A stretch of 64,000 nt of DNA, from NCBI GenBank assembly GCA_028871055.1, contig JAGWON010000006.1, positions 62,001 through 126,000 of the forward strand. The letters are read 5' to 3'. The stretch comes from Alphaproteobacteria bacterium. Its GTDB lineage: Bacteria; Pseudomonadota; Alphaproteobacteria; ATCC43930; CGMCC-115725. Numbering within the stretch: position 1 is the stretch's first letter; every line of letters starts with the position of its first letter. Position numbers and translations under genes: made by a program. The notes below the pieces were generated by a model. The model did not search any database. It was not told the origin of the DNA and saw only the letters and a list, made by a program, of their open reading frames with translations. Below are positions 35,366-44,557 of the stretch, one piece after another.

Positions 35366-37452
35366 GGCCGGCGTCCGATGTGGAGATTGCCGAATTCGTC
35401 GGCTGTGGCGCGCCGGGCCGGTGGCACCACCACGCTCTGGCCCGGGAATTCGATAATCGCGGGACCATCGACTGTCGCGCCCGCCTGCGGTCGCATCGTC
35501 AGGTAGATCGCGGTGTCGAGCGGCGCGTGCGGATCATCGAATACGACCGGCCGCGATTTCGCCGCGACGAGCTTGTCGCCTTTGGCGGTCTGGGCCGGTG
35601 GCGGCAAGGCGGCGGTGCCCACCGCACGGACCGAGATGATCTCGTAACCGGCCTTGGTGAAGGCCGCGCCGCGGCCGAATAGAGTCTCGTATTGCTGTTC
35701 GAAGTGGCGTGTCGCCGCTTGGAACGCCGTCAGGTCGAAAACATCGGACTCGAGCGGCACGTCCAGGTGATGGGCCTGGCCGCGGAAACGGATGGCGAGC
35801 GAACACTCGATCCGCGCGCGCACGCCGGGCGCCGCGCGCTCGAGATTGGCGGCGACTTCGTTACTCGCCGCCTGCAATGCGGCAGCGACGAGTCCAAGCT
35901 GCGCCGCCGTTGGCATGGTTTGGACGCCGACGCGCACGTAGGCCGGACGGTCGGCGGTGAAGCCCAAATCCGCATTGCCGGTGCCGTAGGCGGATTCCGC
36001 CGTCGCCGCTGCGGGGACGACGAAGCCGTCGAGACCGAGCTCGGCACTCAGCACCCAGGCGTGCGACGGACCGGCGCCGCCATTGGCGAACAGCGTGAAG
36101 TCGCGCGGATCGTAGCCGCGCTCGATGGTCATGCGGCGCAACAGGTCGGCCATGCGGCTGTCGAGCACCTGGCGGATGCCCCAGGCCGCCTCGACGACGC
36201 TCATGCCCAGCGGCCTGGCGATGCGCGTCTCGATCGCGCGCCGCGCGGCGCCGAGGTCGAGTTTCATCCGTCCGCCGAGGAAATTGTCGGGATCGAGCAC
36301 GCCGAGCACCAGATCGGCATCGGTCGCGGTCGGCTCGCTGCCGCCGCGGCCGTAGCAGGCGGGACCAGGATTGGCGCCGGCGCTCTTCGGTCCGACGCGC
36401 AGTTCGCCGAACGCGGCCGAGGCGATGCTGCCGCCGCCGGCGCCGATCGAATCGACGTCGATCGAGAGCACCCGGATGTCGGCGCCGGCAAGCGCGATCT
36501 CCGACCGCATAATCGGCTTGCCCGCGACCACGACGCCGACGTCGAAACTGGTGCCGCCGATGTCGGTGGTGAGGATGTTCTTGAGGCCGATCTGCGCGCC
36601 GGTTGCCTGCGAGCCGATCACGCCGCCGGCCGGACCCGAGAACAGTGCATAGGCCGGCCGATCGCTCAGGACCGACGTCGGCAGCACGCCGCCGGCGCAG
36701 GTCATCATCATCACCGGCACGCGCATGCCGGCGTCCTGGAGCCGGCGCTCGAGGCTGGCGAGATAGCGCCCAGCCAACGGACCGAGCGCGGCGTTGGCGG
36801 CGGTCGTCGACATGCGCGCATATTCGCCGACCGCCGGAGAGATCTCGTGCGACACCGACACGAAGGCCTGCGGCAATTCCTCGCGTGCGAGTTCGCGCAG
36901 CCGGTTCTCGTGCGCCGGATTGCGCGTCGCCCACAGGGTGCAGATCGCGATTGCCTCGACCCCATCGGCGGCGAGCCCGCGTAGCGCCGCGCGCGCTTGC
37001 GCTTGGTCGAGCGGCGTGACGATCCGGCCGTTGACGTCGATGCGCTCGTCGATCTCGATCACGAGATGGCGCGGCACCAGCGGCGGATTGCGGTTGCGCA
37101 GATAAGGATCGGTGAACTCGGATTCGTTGAGTCCCGAGGTCTGGCGCCGCAGACGGCCGATTTCGAGCGTATCGCCGAAGCCATGTGTCGTCAGGATCGC
37201 GGTCTTGGCGGCATTGCCGGTCAAGAGCGCGTTGAGGCCGACGGTGGTGCCGTGGCCAAAGCGCTCGATCTCGGCGCAGAAGCGCTCGAAGCTCAGGTCG
37301 AAGGATCGCGCCGCGAGGCCGACCGCCTCGATAACGCCGCCCAGGACGTCGGGCGTGGTGGGCGTCTTGAAAACGCGCGTCGCGCCGCCGTCCGCCGCCA
37401 CCCATAGATCGGTGAAGGTGCCGCCGACGTCGCTGCCGACGAAGAATTGCAC
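35362..37452 (-). CDS. Hydantoinase A/oxoprolinase family protein (HyuA)
   Basis: 696 residues. The ATP-binding actin-like fold starts FVGSDVGGTFTDLWV and has GHGTTVGLNALLTG, LTTDIGGTSFDVGVV and GIRQVLDSRMADLLR. This is the ATP-using subunit that phosphorylates or activates the cyclic amide before hydrolysis by HyuB. It is flanked by maoC (3-bp gap) and hyuB (4-bp overlap), so subunits are made together. The exact substrate (hydantoin, oxoproline or other lactam) is not fixed by sequence. Confidence 0.95.
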   Translation of the reverse strand: MQFFVGSDVGGTFTDLWVAADGGATRVFKTPTTPDVLGGVIEAVGLAARSFDLSFERFCAEIERFGHGTTVGLNALLTGNAAKTAILTTHGFGDTLEIGRLRRQTSGLNESEFTDPYLRNRNPPLVPRHLVIEIDERIDVNGRIVTPLDQAQARAALRGLAADGVEAIAICTLWATRNPAHENRLRELAREELPQAFVSVSHEISPAVGEYARMSTTAANAALGPLAGRYLASLERRLQDAGMRVPVMMMTCAGGVLPTSVLSDRPAYALFSGPAGGVIGSQATGAQIGLKNILTTDIGGTSFDVGVVVAGKPIMRSEIALAGADIRVLSIDVDSIGAGGGSIASAAFGELRVGPKSAGANPGPACYGRGGSEPTATDADLVLGVLDPDNFLGGRMKLDLGAARRAIETRIARPLGMSVVEAAWGIRQVLDSRMADLLRRMTIERGYDPRDFTLFANGGAGPSHAWVLSAELGLDGFVVPAAATAESAYGTGNADLGFTADRPAYVRVGVQTMPTAAQLGLVAAALQAASNEVAANLERAAPGVRARIECSLAIRFRGQAHHLDVPLESDVFDLTAFQAATRHFEQQYETLFGRGAAFTKAGYEIISVRAVGTAALPPPAQTAKGDKLVAAKSRPVVFDDPHAPLDTAIYLTMRPQAGATVDGPAIIEFPGQSVVVPPARRATADEFGNLHIGRRP

Positions 37453-37455
37453 GAT

Positions 37456-37920
37456 TCAGTCTCCCGCCGCAGCCGGCACCGCGGTCCGACGGCCGAAGAT
37501 TCCGGTCGAGACGAAATCCATCAGCAACGCACCCTCGTCGTCGAACAGCTCGAACAGGATTTCGACCCGTCCGCGATCGGCCCTGTTCTGCGAAGGCACG
37601 GTGCTGCGCACGGTGAGGCGCAGGCTTACGCGCATGTCCGGCCGGAGCGGCTTGAGAAAGCGAATTTTGTCCATGCCCGGCGAGCCCAGGCTGGCGGATT
37701 CCCTCAGCACCGCATCGACCGCGAGCCGCATCGCGATGCAGCAGCTATGCCAGCCGCTCGCGATCAGGCCGCCGTACATGGCCGACGTTGGATGCGCGTC
37801 ATCGAGATGAAAAGGCTGCGGATCGAATTCGCGCGCGAACGCGACGATCTCCGCTTTCGATACGAACCGCCCGCCGCAGTCGAAGACTTGACCGGGCCAG
37901 AAATCCTCCCAATAGCGCAA
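37456..37920 (-). CDS. MaoC-like dehydratase (hot-dog fold)
   Basis: 154 residues. MRYWEDFWPGQVFDCGGRFVSKAEIVAFAREFDPQPFH contains the hydratase 2 signature region with catalytic Asp and His (FDPQPFHLDD), followed by SAMYGGLIASGWHS. Members hydrate enoyl-CoA or dehydrate beta-hydroxyacyl-CoA/beta-methylmalyl-CoA. It is 4 bp after the BKACE gene in the same operon, so a CoA-ester intermediate is likely in this pathway. Confidence 0.92.
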   Translation of the reverse strand: MRYWEDFWPGQVFDCGGRFVSKAEIVAFAREFDPQPFHLDDAHPTSAMYGGLIASGWHSCCIAMRLAVDAVLRESASLGSPGMDKIRFLKPLRPDMRVSLRLTVRSTVPSQNRADRGRVEILFELFDDEGALLMDFVSTGIFGRRTAVPAAAGD

Positions 37921-37924
37921 GCGC

Positions 37925-38836
37925 TTACTCGGCGGCGACGCGCGCCGGCGCCTTCACCGGCTTGAGGCCGAGCATCTCGCGCGCCTCGGCCGCTGTCGCC
38001 GGCTCGGCGCCCAGTTCGCGGACGATACGCACGGCGCGCGCAACGAGCTGCTCGTTGGTCGCGAGCTGGCCCCGGCCATAATAGTTGTTGTCCTCCAAAC
38101 CGACGCGGATGTGGCCGCCGAGCAGGATGGCGTTGGTGGTGGCCGGCAACTGCGCCGGTCCGATGGCGCTGACGCAGAAAATCGAATCCTTCGGCAGATG
38201 ATCGACCATCATCTGCACGATCTTGGGCGAATAGGGATAACCGCCTTGGAAGCCGGCCGCGCCAAGCACCATGTTGACGTAATAGGGAGGCTTGTCGAAG
38301 CCGGCGTCGATCAGCCGGGCCGTGTCCTGCACCAGATGCGCTAGGCTGAACACTTCCCATTCGGGCTTGACGCCCTTGTCCTTGAAGAGCTGCGCCATCT
38401 GGGTGCAGCGCTCGGACTCGGTGACCATCAGCAGGTTGCGGCCGTGGAACTGCGCCAGGATGGTGTGGCAGTCGAACGTCACCATCTCGCAATGCTTGCC
38501 GTCGGCGCCCTTGAGCCGTTCCTCGAACTGGATCTCTTCGAGACCGGGCCGGAGCGTGCGCACCATGTCGCCGTTCACGCCGCCGCCGGTGCTGTTGTTG
38601 ATGATGATGTCGCACTTGTCGCGGATCAAGCTGTTGATCCGGGTGTAGACCGCCGGATCGCAAGTCGCCTCGTCATCCCTGCGGCGCGCGTGAACCGCGA
38701 CGATCGCCGCGCCCTCGTTGTAACAGCGCACGACCGTTTCCGCGATTTCATCGGGCTGGGTCGGCAGGTTTGGATTCTGCTTTTTGCTTGCCATGCCGCC
38801 CGTGGGCGCGACGGTGACGATGACTTTCTGGGTCAT
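37925..38836 (-). CDS. BKACE (beta-keto acid cleavage) family protein, DUF849, with altered metal motif
   Basis: 303 residues. The family condenses a beta-keto acid with acetyl-CoA and splits it to acetoacetate and a new CoA ester, using Zn. The fold is clear: [33 protein letters not shown] and [15 protein letters not shown]. The zinc motif normally written HxHxR is AVHAR here: H49 is kept but the first His is replaced by A47. The protein may use another ligand or have a changed reaction. It lies between the DapA-like and maoC genes in the operon. Confidence 0.9.
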   Translation of the reverse strand: MTQKVIVTVAPTGGMASKKQNPNLPTQPDEIAETVVRCYNEGAAIVAVHARRRDDEATCDPAVYTRINSLIRDKCDIIINNSTGGGVNGDMVRTLRPGLEEIQFEERLKGADGKHCEMVTFDCHTILAQFHGRNLLMVTESERCTQMAQLFKDKGVKPEWEVFSLAHLVQDTARLIDAGFDKPPYYVNMVLGAAGFQGGYPYSPKIVQMMVDHLPKDSIFCVSAIGPAQLPATTNAILLGGHIRVGLEDNNYYGRGQLATNEQLVARAVRIVRELGAEPATAAEAREMLGLKPVKAPARVAAE

Positions 38837-38937
38837 GCAAGCCTCCCTGGTAGCGGGCCGGCGTTCTCGCGCGCACGTTGCCCGAACGCGTTCATTTTTC
38901 GGCCAGTGGCACCAATTGTCAAGCGGACGGCCGCCGG

Positions 38938-39930
38938 CTAGGCGGCGATCTTCGTTTCGCCCGGGTCAATCACCGAAAGGTTGAGCGCTTTCAGCAAGCG
39001 ATAGATGATGTCGATCTCCGCCTGTTTCGGCTTCGGCATCGGTGGGCGCATGAACGGGTTCGGGATCAGGCCGCGCAACCAAGTCGCCGTCTTGTAGCGG
39101 ATGTGCAGCCGGCCCATATCGGCGATGTAGCCGTGCAGCTCGGCGAGCCCGCTGTTCCAGATCGCGGTGGCACGGGCGGCGTCGCCGCGGTCCCAGGCCT
39201 CGAGGTGATCGAGCATCGGCTCGAGAGCGAAGTTCCAGAAGCCCGAAAGCGTGCCGTCGAACGTTCCGGTCGCGCGGTACTCGTGGAAATTCGATGCCAG
39301 TGCGCCCATCACGGCGACGTGCCGGTCGAGCGAGCGCAAGCCGCGGGCGATGAGGCGGAACCCCTCGTAGGTGTAGGTCATCTTCCAGCCGACGATGTTC
39401 GGAATCTCGCGGCATAGTGCGAGCGTCGCACCGAGCGGCAGGCCCGGATAGAAAGGCGGCTTGGCGCCACCGACCGGATGGGTGACGATCGGCAGATCGA
39501 CGGCGCGGTCCTGCGCCTTGATCTGGTCGCCCCAGATCTCGGGATAGGCGTCGGCATCCCAGCACGAGGTGACGTCCTGGGCGCCGCCCGGCGGCGTGAC
39601 GAAGATGCCGTCGACGCCGAGCGCTTTGGCGTCCCTTGCGGTCTCGACCATCTCATCGGTGGTGATCGCCCAGGTGCCGGCGATGATCGGCACTTTGCCG
39701 CGCGCCTCTTCCATGGCGATCTCGAGCACGCGGCGCTTCTCCTGGCGCGTGAGATAGAAGATTTCGCCGGCCTCCGGATTGATGCAAAGGCCGCCGTCTC
39801 TCGCGAAGCGCGGCTCGGCAAGGAAATAGCGGATGAACCGCCGATAGGCCTGCTCGTCGATCTTGAGCCGGCTGTCATAGGGCAACAGCACAGCCACGTA
39901 GCGATAATCGCCGATTTCTTTGCTCGTCAT
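38938..39930 (-). CDS. DapA-like (dihydrodipicolinate synthase family) aldolase
   Basis: 330 residues of the class I aldolase TIM-barrel family. The Schiff-base lysine is likely in [14 protein letters not shown]. The motif normally GTTGE reads [12 protein letters not shown], and [12 protein letters not shown] is present. The altered substrate motifs make true dihydrodipicolinate synthase unlikely. It more probably forms or cleaves a 2-oxo acid or performs a decarboxylation in the local pathway. It lies 36 bp after the MFS gene. Confidence 0.88.
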   Translation of the reverse strand: MTSKEIGDYRYVAVLLPYDSRLKIDEQAYRRFIRYFLAEPRFARDGGLCINPEAGEIFYLTRQEKRRVLEIAMEEARGKVPIIAGTWAITTDEMVETARDAKALGVDGIFVTPPGGAQDVTSCWDADAYPEIWGDQIKAQDRAVDLPIVTHPVGGAKPPFYPGLPLGATLALCREIPNIVGWKMTYTYEGFRLIARGLRSLDRHVAVMGALASNFHEYRATGTFDGTLSGFWNFALEPMLDHLEAWDRGDAARATAIWNSGLAELHGYIADMGRLHIRYKTATWLRGLIPNPFMRPPMPKPKQAEIDIIYRLLKALNLSVIDPGETKIAA

Positions 39931-39966
39931 GCGAAGTTCCCTCGAACGAAAATTCCGGCAGCCGCG

Positions 39967-41361
39967 CTAACGCGCGATTGCCTCCAAGATCTGGCCTCGC
40001 GTCTCGATGGCGAAGAACAGCACGATCGCGGCGCCGAAGATGCCGGCCGCGCCGAAGGCCATGAAGACGCCACCGATGCCGACGCCGCCGAGGATGAACC
40101 CGACGGTGGGCGGACCGACGATGGCGGCGATGCGATACCACGCGCTCGCGGTGCCGGCACCGAGCGCACGCATGCGTGTCGGGTAGATTTCCGGCAGGTA
40201 CACATAGATGGCGGCGAGCAGGATCGAGATGAAGAAGAGCGCGATCGACGCCAGCACGACCACCGCCTCGAGCGGCGGCGGCGCAACGGCCCACAGCGCC
40301 AGCAGGGGCACGCCCGCTCCCAGGAACGATATGATGTAGCACGGCTTCCGGCCGAACCGGTCGATCAGCGGCACGCCGGCCAGGGCGCCGAACAGGCCGA
40401 CGAAATAGCTGATGAATGCGTACTGCAGCGTCTGGCCGAGCGGGAGATGGTAGACCGTGCGATAGAGCGCCGGCAGCCAGACCAACAAGCCGTAGCCCAG
40501 GAACGACGTGCTGAAGGCGATGAGCCACGCGGTCACCGTGCGGCCGAGATAGGCGCGGCTGAACAGTTCGGTCCAGTGCACCGTCTCCCTTACGATCGGC
40601 GGAATATCGGTCGGCAACGGCGGCAGCGCGCGGCCGCCCTGCGTTACCGCGGCCTCGATCTTCGCCACCGCGGCGTCGGCTTCGGCGAGATGCCCGCTAT
40701 GCGCCAGCCAACGCGGCGATTCCGGCACCAGCCGGCGCAGCCATATCGCCAGCAACGCCGGCAACGCCCCGATGACGAACATCCACTGCCAGCCGAGATG
40801 CGGCACGACCCAGATCGAGACGAACGCGGTCACCATCACGCCGAAGGCGAAGATCGCCTGGAACAGGACGATGAGACGGCCGCGCAGCGAGGCCCGGCTG
40901 AACTCGTTCATGTAGGTCGCCGCGATCGGCACCTCGGCACCGAGACCGAGGCCCTGGATGAACCGGAACCAGAACAGCGACGTATAGCTCCAGGAAAGCG
41001 CACAGGCGATACTCATAACGCCGATGATGGCGACACTCCAGCGCAGCACGCGGAGCCGGCCGAAGGTTTCGGCCACGTAACTCAAGATGACCGCGCCGAT
41101 GAGCTGTCCGACATAACCGATGGCGATGAGCAGACCGATCTTGGGCCCGATCTCTTGCGGCGCCAGATGCCAGATGCCGATCAGCGCCGGCACCACGAAG
41201 GCGATCGTGAGGGCGTCGAACGCATCGAAAAAGCCCGCCATGCCCACGATCAGCATCATTCGGGCATACCAACCCGACGGCGGCAACCGCTCGATGCGGG
41301 CGGCAATCAGCTCTTCGGATAGGCCGCCCGATGGTCTCGCATTCGATGCGGTGTTCGGCAT
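39967..41361 (-). CDS. MFS transporter (sugar/aromatic acid-type), first gene of the catabolic operon
   Basis: 464 residues with 12 helices. GFFDAFDALTIAFVVPALIGIW in helix 1 is the aromatic acid:H+ symporter-type signature. RFIQGLGLGAEVPIAATYMNEF and LIDRFGRKPCY are also typical. As first gene of the divergent operon opposite gntR, it likely imports the pathway substrate, an acidic or cyclic compound. Confidence 0.92.
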   Translation of the reverse strand: MPNTASNARPSGGLSEELIAARIERLPPSGWYARMMLIVGMAGFFDAFDALTIAFVVPALIGIWHLAPQEIGPKIGLLIAIGYVGQLIGAVILSYVAETFGRLRVLRWSVAIIGVMSIACALSWSYTSLFWFRFIQGLGLGAEVPIAATYMNEFSRASLRGRLIVLFQAIFAFGVMVTAFVSIWVVPHLGWQWMFVIGALPALLAIWLRRLVPESPRWLAHSGHLAEADAAVAKIEAAVTQGGRALPPLPTDIPPIVRETVHWTELFSRAYLGRTVTAWLIAFSTSFLGYGLLVWLPALYRTVYHLPLGQTLQYAFISYFVGLFGALAGVPLIDRFGRKPCYIISFLGAGVPLLALWAVAPPPLEAVVVLASIALFFISILLAAIYVYLPEIYPTRMRALGAGTASAWYRIAAIVGPPTVGFILGGVGIGGVFMAFGAAGIFGAAIVLFFAIETRGQILEAIAR

Positions 41362-41455
41362 TGCATTTTCCTCCCCTGGCGGCGCGCCGGTTTTCTCGCC
41401 CGATCCGGCGTCGTCGGCGAAATCATATCATCGGCCTTTTTGCGAATCGACAATA

Positions 41456-41476
41456 ATGTATATTATAAAAATACAT
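41456..41476. promoter_or_regulatory. Candidate GntR operator: AT-rich inverted repeat in the divergent promoter
   Basis: Perfect 6-bp arms ATGTAT (41456-41461) and ATACAT (41471-41476) flank an AT-only 9-bp spacer. It is 25 bp before gntR and 95 bp before the divergent MFS gene, within the only AT-rich stretch of the gap. Position and symmetry fit an autoregulated GntR-family site that would also control the catabolic operon. Confidence 0.55.
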
Positions 41477-41500
41477 ACCGGCATCCGGTGCAGGAGGGTC

Positions 41501-42307
41501 ATGAACCGACGCGAAATCAGGCCGAACGCGCGGCATCGCGCCGCGAGACGCCCGCGGCCGACCGGCGCGCAGCGCGTTTACGAGGCGCTGCGCCACGCCA
41601 TCATCGCGCTCGAATTGGAACCGGGCGCGGCGCTCGAGGAAGCGACGCTGTGCCGCCAATTCGATGTGTCGCGGACGCCGGTTCGCGAGGCGTTGATCCG
41701 GCTTGCCTCCGAGGGCTTGGTCGATCTCGAGCCCAATCGCGGCGCGAAGATGGCGACGCTGCAATTTATCGACGTCGTCGATCACTACGAGGCGATGGAT
41801 GTGTTCCAACCCGTCATTTGTCATTTTGCGGCCGTCCGCCACACGGACGGCGATCTCGCCGCAATGACGGCGCGGCTGCGCGACCTGCGTCGGGCGGTCG
41901 CCCGGCGCGACGCCGAATCGATCATCCGCGCGAATTACGACCTGCATTGCGCCATCGCCACCGCCGCGCATAACCGCAGTCTCGCAAACGCGTACAGACA
42001 AATGCTCGTCGACAAGCTGCGCATCGCCCAGCACACCGGCCGCGGCCGCTCGCTGGCGGAACGCTTTCTCGGCACGCATCGCATCCTGGAACGGCTGGTG
42101 CGCGCAATCGGCACGCGCGACACCAAGGCGGCCGAGCGCCTTGCGCGCGAGCTCAACGGTCATATCCGCGGCCAGGTGGTCGCGATTTTGTCCGCGAGCC
42201 TCGGCCGCGAGGTCGCCGTGCCTATACCGGCGCCGCGCGAGCGCGACTTCGTGGTGATCGGCGGCGGCAAGCTCGTGCCACGACGATCCGAAGGATCCGG
42301 ATCGTGA
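41501..42307 (+). CDS. GntR-family transcriptional regulator (FadR/FCD subfamily)
   Basis: 268 residues from MNRREIRPNARHRAARR, with a strong AGGAGGG 4 bp before the ATG. The winged helix covers about residues 25-90 (VYEALRHAIIALELEPGAALEEATL, SRTPVREALIRLASEGLV). The helical ligand domain is FCD-like with metal-binding histidines (CAIATAAHNRSL; GTHRILERLVRAI; ARELNGHI). It diverges from the MFS-hyu operon and probably controls it in response to a pathway acid. A basic N-terminal tail precedes the domain. Confidence 0.93.
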   Translation: MNRREIRPNARHRAARRPRPTGAQRVYEALRHAIIALELEPGAALEEATLCRQFDVSRTPVREALIRLASEGLVDLEPNRGAKMATLQFIDVVDHYEAMDVFQPVICHFAAVRHTDGDLAAMTARLRDLRRAVARRDAESIIRANYDLHCAIATAAHNRSLANAYRQMLVDKLRIAQHTGRGRSLAERFLGTHRILERLVRAIGTRDTKAAERLARELNGHIRGQVVAILSASLGREVAVPIPAPRERDFVVIGGGKLVPRRSEGSGS

Positions 42308-42365
42308 GGCATTCGGCGCGTCCGATCATCGGCGGCGCCGCCGGTTGCAGTTCGCGATTGCGCTG

Positions 42366-43517
42366 ATGGAATTCTATCGCTGGGCGATCCGCCCGATCCT
42401 CTTTCGTCTCGATCCCGAATGGATTCATCGTGCCACGGTGGTCGCATGCCGGACCCTCGGGCGATCGAAAGTTTTTCTGAGCGCCTTGGAGCGCTTCGCT
42501 GCCGTGGATCCACAGTTACGTGCGCGCGTGGCAGGACTCGATTTTCCTGCGCCGGTTGGCCTTGCCGCCGGATTCGACAAGAACGGCGAGGCCGTGGACC
42601 TCATGTCGAGACTCGGATTCGGCTTTATCGAAGTCGGCTCCGTTTCGGAGCATCCGTCCGCCGGAAATCCCGGGCGTCCGCGGATTTGGCGACTGACGGC
42701 CGACGAAGGCCTGCGCGTCCACTATGGATGCCCTAACGACGGCGCGGTCACGGTCGCCGGAAGGTTGCGCGCCCATCGGCTCGCGGTTCCGCTCGGCGTC
42801 AATCTGGTCGAGACGAATACCGGCACGGTGACGTCGCCCGAGCATGCCGCCGACGAGCTCGGCGTGGCAGTCGGCCGTTTCATCGGAATCGCCGACTACA
42901 TCGTGCTCAATCTGAGCTGCCCGAACATGCCGCGCGGCGGCGGCCTGTTCGACGCCCCGGTGAAGCTTGCGTACCTCCTGCAGGCTTGCGCCCGCCACGA
43001 TGGATTGCCTCCGGTTTTTCTCAAGCTGACGCCGTCTGGCGACCCCGGGAATCCACGCGTCATCGACGCGATCCTCGAGGCCGTCGATCCGTTTGGATTC
43101 GTGAAGGGGTTCATCTTGAATATTCCCAACCCGCGTCCCCACGCCACGCTCCGCACGTCGGCGGCGGAGATCGACCGCACGCGCGGTGGCATCACCGGCC
43201 CGTCGTTGCTGGAACCAACAAAGGCCGTGATCCGGGCCTGGTACCCGCGCATTGACCGCACGCGGCACGCGCTCATCGGCGTCGGAGGCATTGCACGTGC
43301 GGAGGATGCTTACGAGATGATCCGGCTGGGAGCATCTCTCGTCCAACTCTGTACGGCGCTGGTCTATCGCGGCCCGGGCGTCGTCAAACGAATCAATGAC
43401 GGGTTGTGCCGGTTGCTTGAACGCGATGGCTTTCGAGACATCGGAGAAGCGGTAGGGACCGGCAATGGCCGTCGCGCAATATTCGAACCGGCCCCGATCG
43501 TGGCGACGGAGAGATGA
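42366..43517 (+). CDS. Dihydroorotate dehydrogenase-like flavoprotein with class 2 layout and a class 1-type Cys
   Basis: 383 residues from MEFYRWAIRPILFRLDPEWIH, like the membrane-binding N-terminus of quinone-dependent (class 2) PyrD. FMN-barrel motifs AAGFDKNGEAVDLMSRLGFGFIEVG and IGVGGIARAEDAYEMI are clear. The catalytic-base motif, NxSSPN with Ser in class 2, reads NLSCPN (C185) as in class 1 enzymes. The usual MGFNNDG is replaced by YGCPNDG. With a flavin reductase gene 1 bp downstream and a catabolic GntR gene upstream, it may not be the biosynthetic PyrD. Confidence 0.82.
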   Translation: MEFYRWAIRPILFRLDPEWIHRATVVACRTLGRSKVFLSALERFAAVDPQLRARVAGLDFPAPVGLAAGFDKNGEAVDLMSRLGFGFIEVGSVSEHPSAGNPGRPRIWRLTADEGLRVHYGCPNDGAVTVAGRLRAHRLAVPLGVNLVETNTGTVTSPEHAADELGVAVGRFIGIADYIVLNLSCPNMPRGGGLFDAPVKLAYLLQACARHDGLPPVFLKLTPSGDPGNPRVIDAILEAVDPFGFVKGFILNIPNPRPHATLRTSAAEIDRTRGGITGPSLLEPTKAVIRAWYPRIDRTRHALIGVGGIARAEDAYEMIRLGASLVQLCTALVYRGPGVVKRINDGLCRLLERDGFRDIGEAVGTGNGRRAIFEPAPIVATER

Positions 43518-43518
43518 G

Positions 43519-44163
43519 ATGACGCCGAAGAAATTAAGCCAGCCGCGCAAATGGTGGGATCGGCTTTTCGCGCCGAGCTCGTGCTTCGCGGTCATTACAA
43601 CCGTGGATGTCGACGGTCACACCAACGCGGCGTCCTACGGCACCTGTACCCGCGTCAAACACGAACCGGTTTATATTGCTTTCACCGCCAATGTCGGAAG
43701 CGACACGGCGCGCAATGTGACGGATACCGCCGAATTCGTCGTCAATCTGCCCCGCTTCGAAAGAGTAAGCCTGGAGGCCGCGCGCGTGGTCGGCCTGCCG
43801 TTCGCTCCGGGCGTGAACGAGCTCGAGAAGGCGGGACTCACGGCGTTACCGTCGACGGTGGTGAAACCGCCTCGAATCCTAGAATTTCCTCGGCATTTCG
43901 AGTGCAGGGTCGAGTGGACTAAGGCGTGGGCGGAGCGGCTGATGGTGGTCGGCAAGGTCGTCGCTGCTTCGGTCGATGCCGATTGCGTCGATGCGCAGGG
44001 ACGCGTTGTGTGGGAGCGGGTGCGGCCGGCGCATTATTGCGGAGCGCCCTATGGCGGCATGTTCGTCGCCGCTTATGACACGATGGCGGTCGGCTTGCCG
44101 TATCAGGGGCCAGAGGTCGCCGAGTTCTTTGCCCGCGAGCAGGCGATGTTCAAGGATGGTTAG
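43519..44163 (+). CDS. Flavin reductase-like FMN-binding split-barrel protein
   Basis: 214 residues. The start MTPKKLSQPRKWWDRLFAPSSCFAVITTVDVDGHTNAASYG matches the flavin-reductase/DIM6-NTAB family, with FVVNLP and EARVVGLPF-like segments. It may reduce or simply bind FMN. It begins 1 bp after the stop of the DHODH-like gene, with GAGA as ribosome site, so the two flavoproteins are coupled. Confidence 0.9.
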   Translation: MTPKKLSQPRKWWDRLFAPSSCFAVITTVDVDGHTNAASYGTCTRVKHEPVYIAFTANVGSDTARNVTDTAEFVVNLPRFERVSLEAARVVGLPFAPGVNELEKAGLTALPSTVVKPPRILEFPRHFECRVEWTKAWAERLMVVGKVVAASVDADCVDAQGRVVWERVRPAHYCGAPYGGMFVAAYDTMAVGLPYQGPEVAEFFAREQAMFKDG

Positions 44164-44287
44164 GTCGGCGTTGCGCTCGACGCCGTAGCCAGGCGGCACG
44201 CAAACCCCTTTTCCGAAGGAGTCCGCCGCGGTGAGCCGGCATCGGCAACCTTATGGCGAGCGCCCGGCACCGCCGGTACAATCGCGC

Positions 44288-44557
44288 ATGGCTTCGATGA
44301 TGCGCCTCGCCTTGATCGGAATCGCGGTCGCGCCGGCGCTCGCCGGCTGCAGTGTCTTCCAGATCCAGGATTCCTACGGCAACCGCTACGGCGGCTGGTA
44401 CGAGCATGGCGACCAATATCAGAGCCAGCTCGCGCTGTGCGAGCACGAGACCGCCGGTGCCGCCGTCGCCGCGGCGCAGCGTCCGGTCTCCATGCGCGAG
44501 TGCATGTGGCGGCACGGCGTGCCGAAAGACAACATTACGCCCGCAGCCGGAACCTAG
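44288..44557 (+). CDS. Small lipoprotein of unknown function
   Basis: 89 residues: MASMMRLALIGIAVAPALAGC is a lipoprotein signal (lipobox LAGC, Cys21). The mature part contains two further cysteines (LALCEHET, MRECMWRHGVP) that could form a disulfide. A GTG at 44231 is also in frame but would put 19 residues before the signal, so ATG 44288 is preferred. Its 3' end overlaps the convergent metallo-hydrolase gene by 23 bp. Confidence 0.65.
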   Translation: MASMMRLALIGIAVAPALAGCSVFQIQDSYGNRYGGWYEHGDQYQSQLALCEHETAGAAVAAAQRPVSMRECMWRHGVPKDNITPAAGT

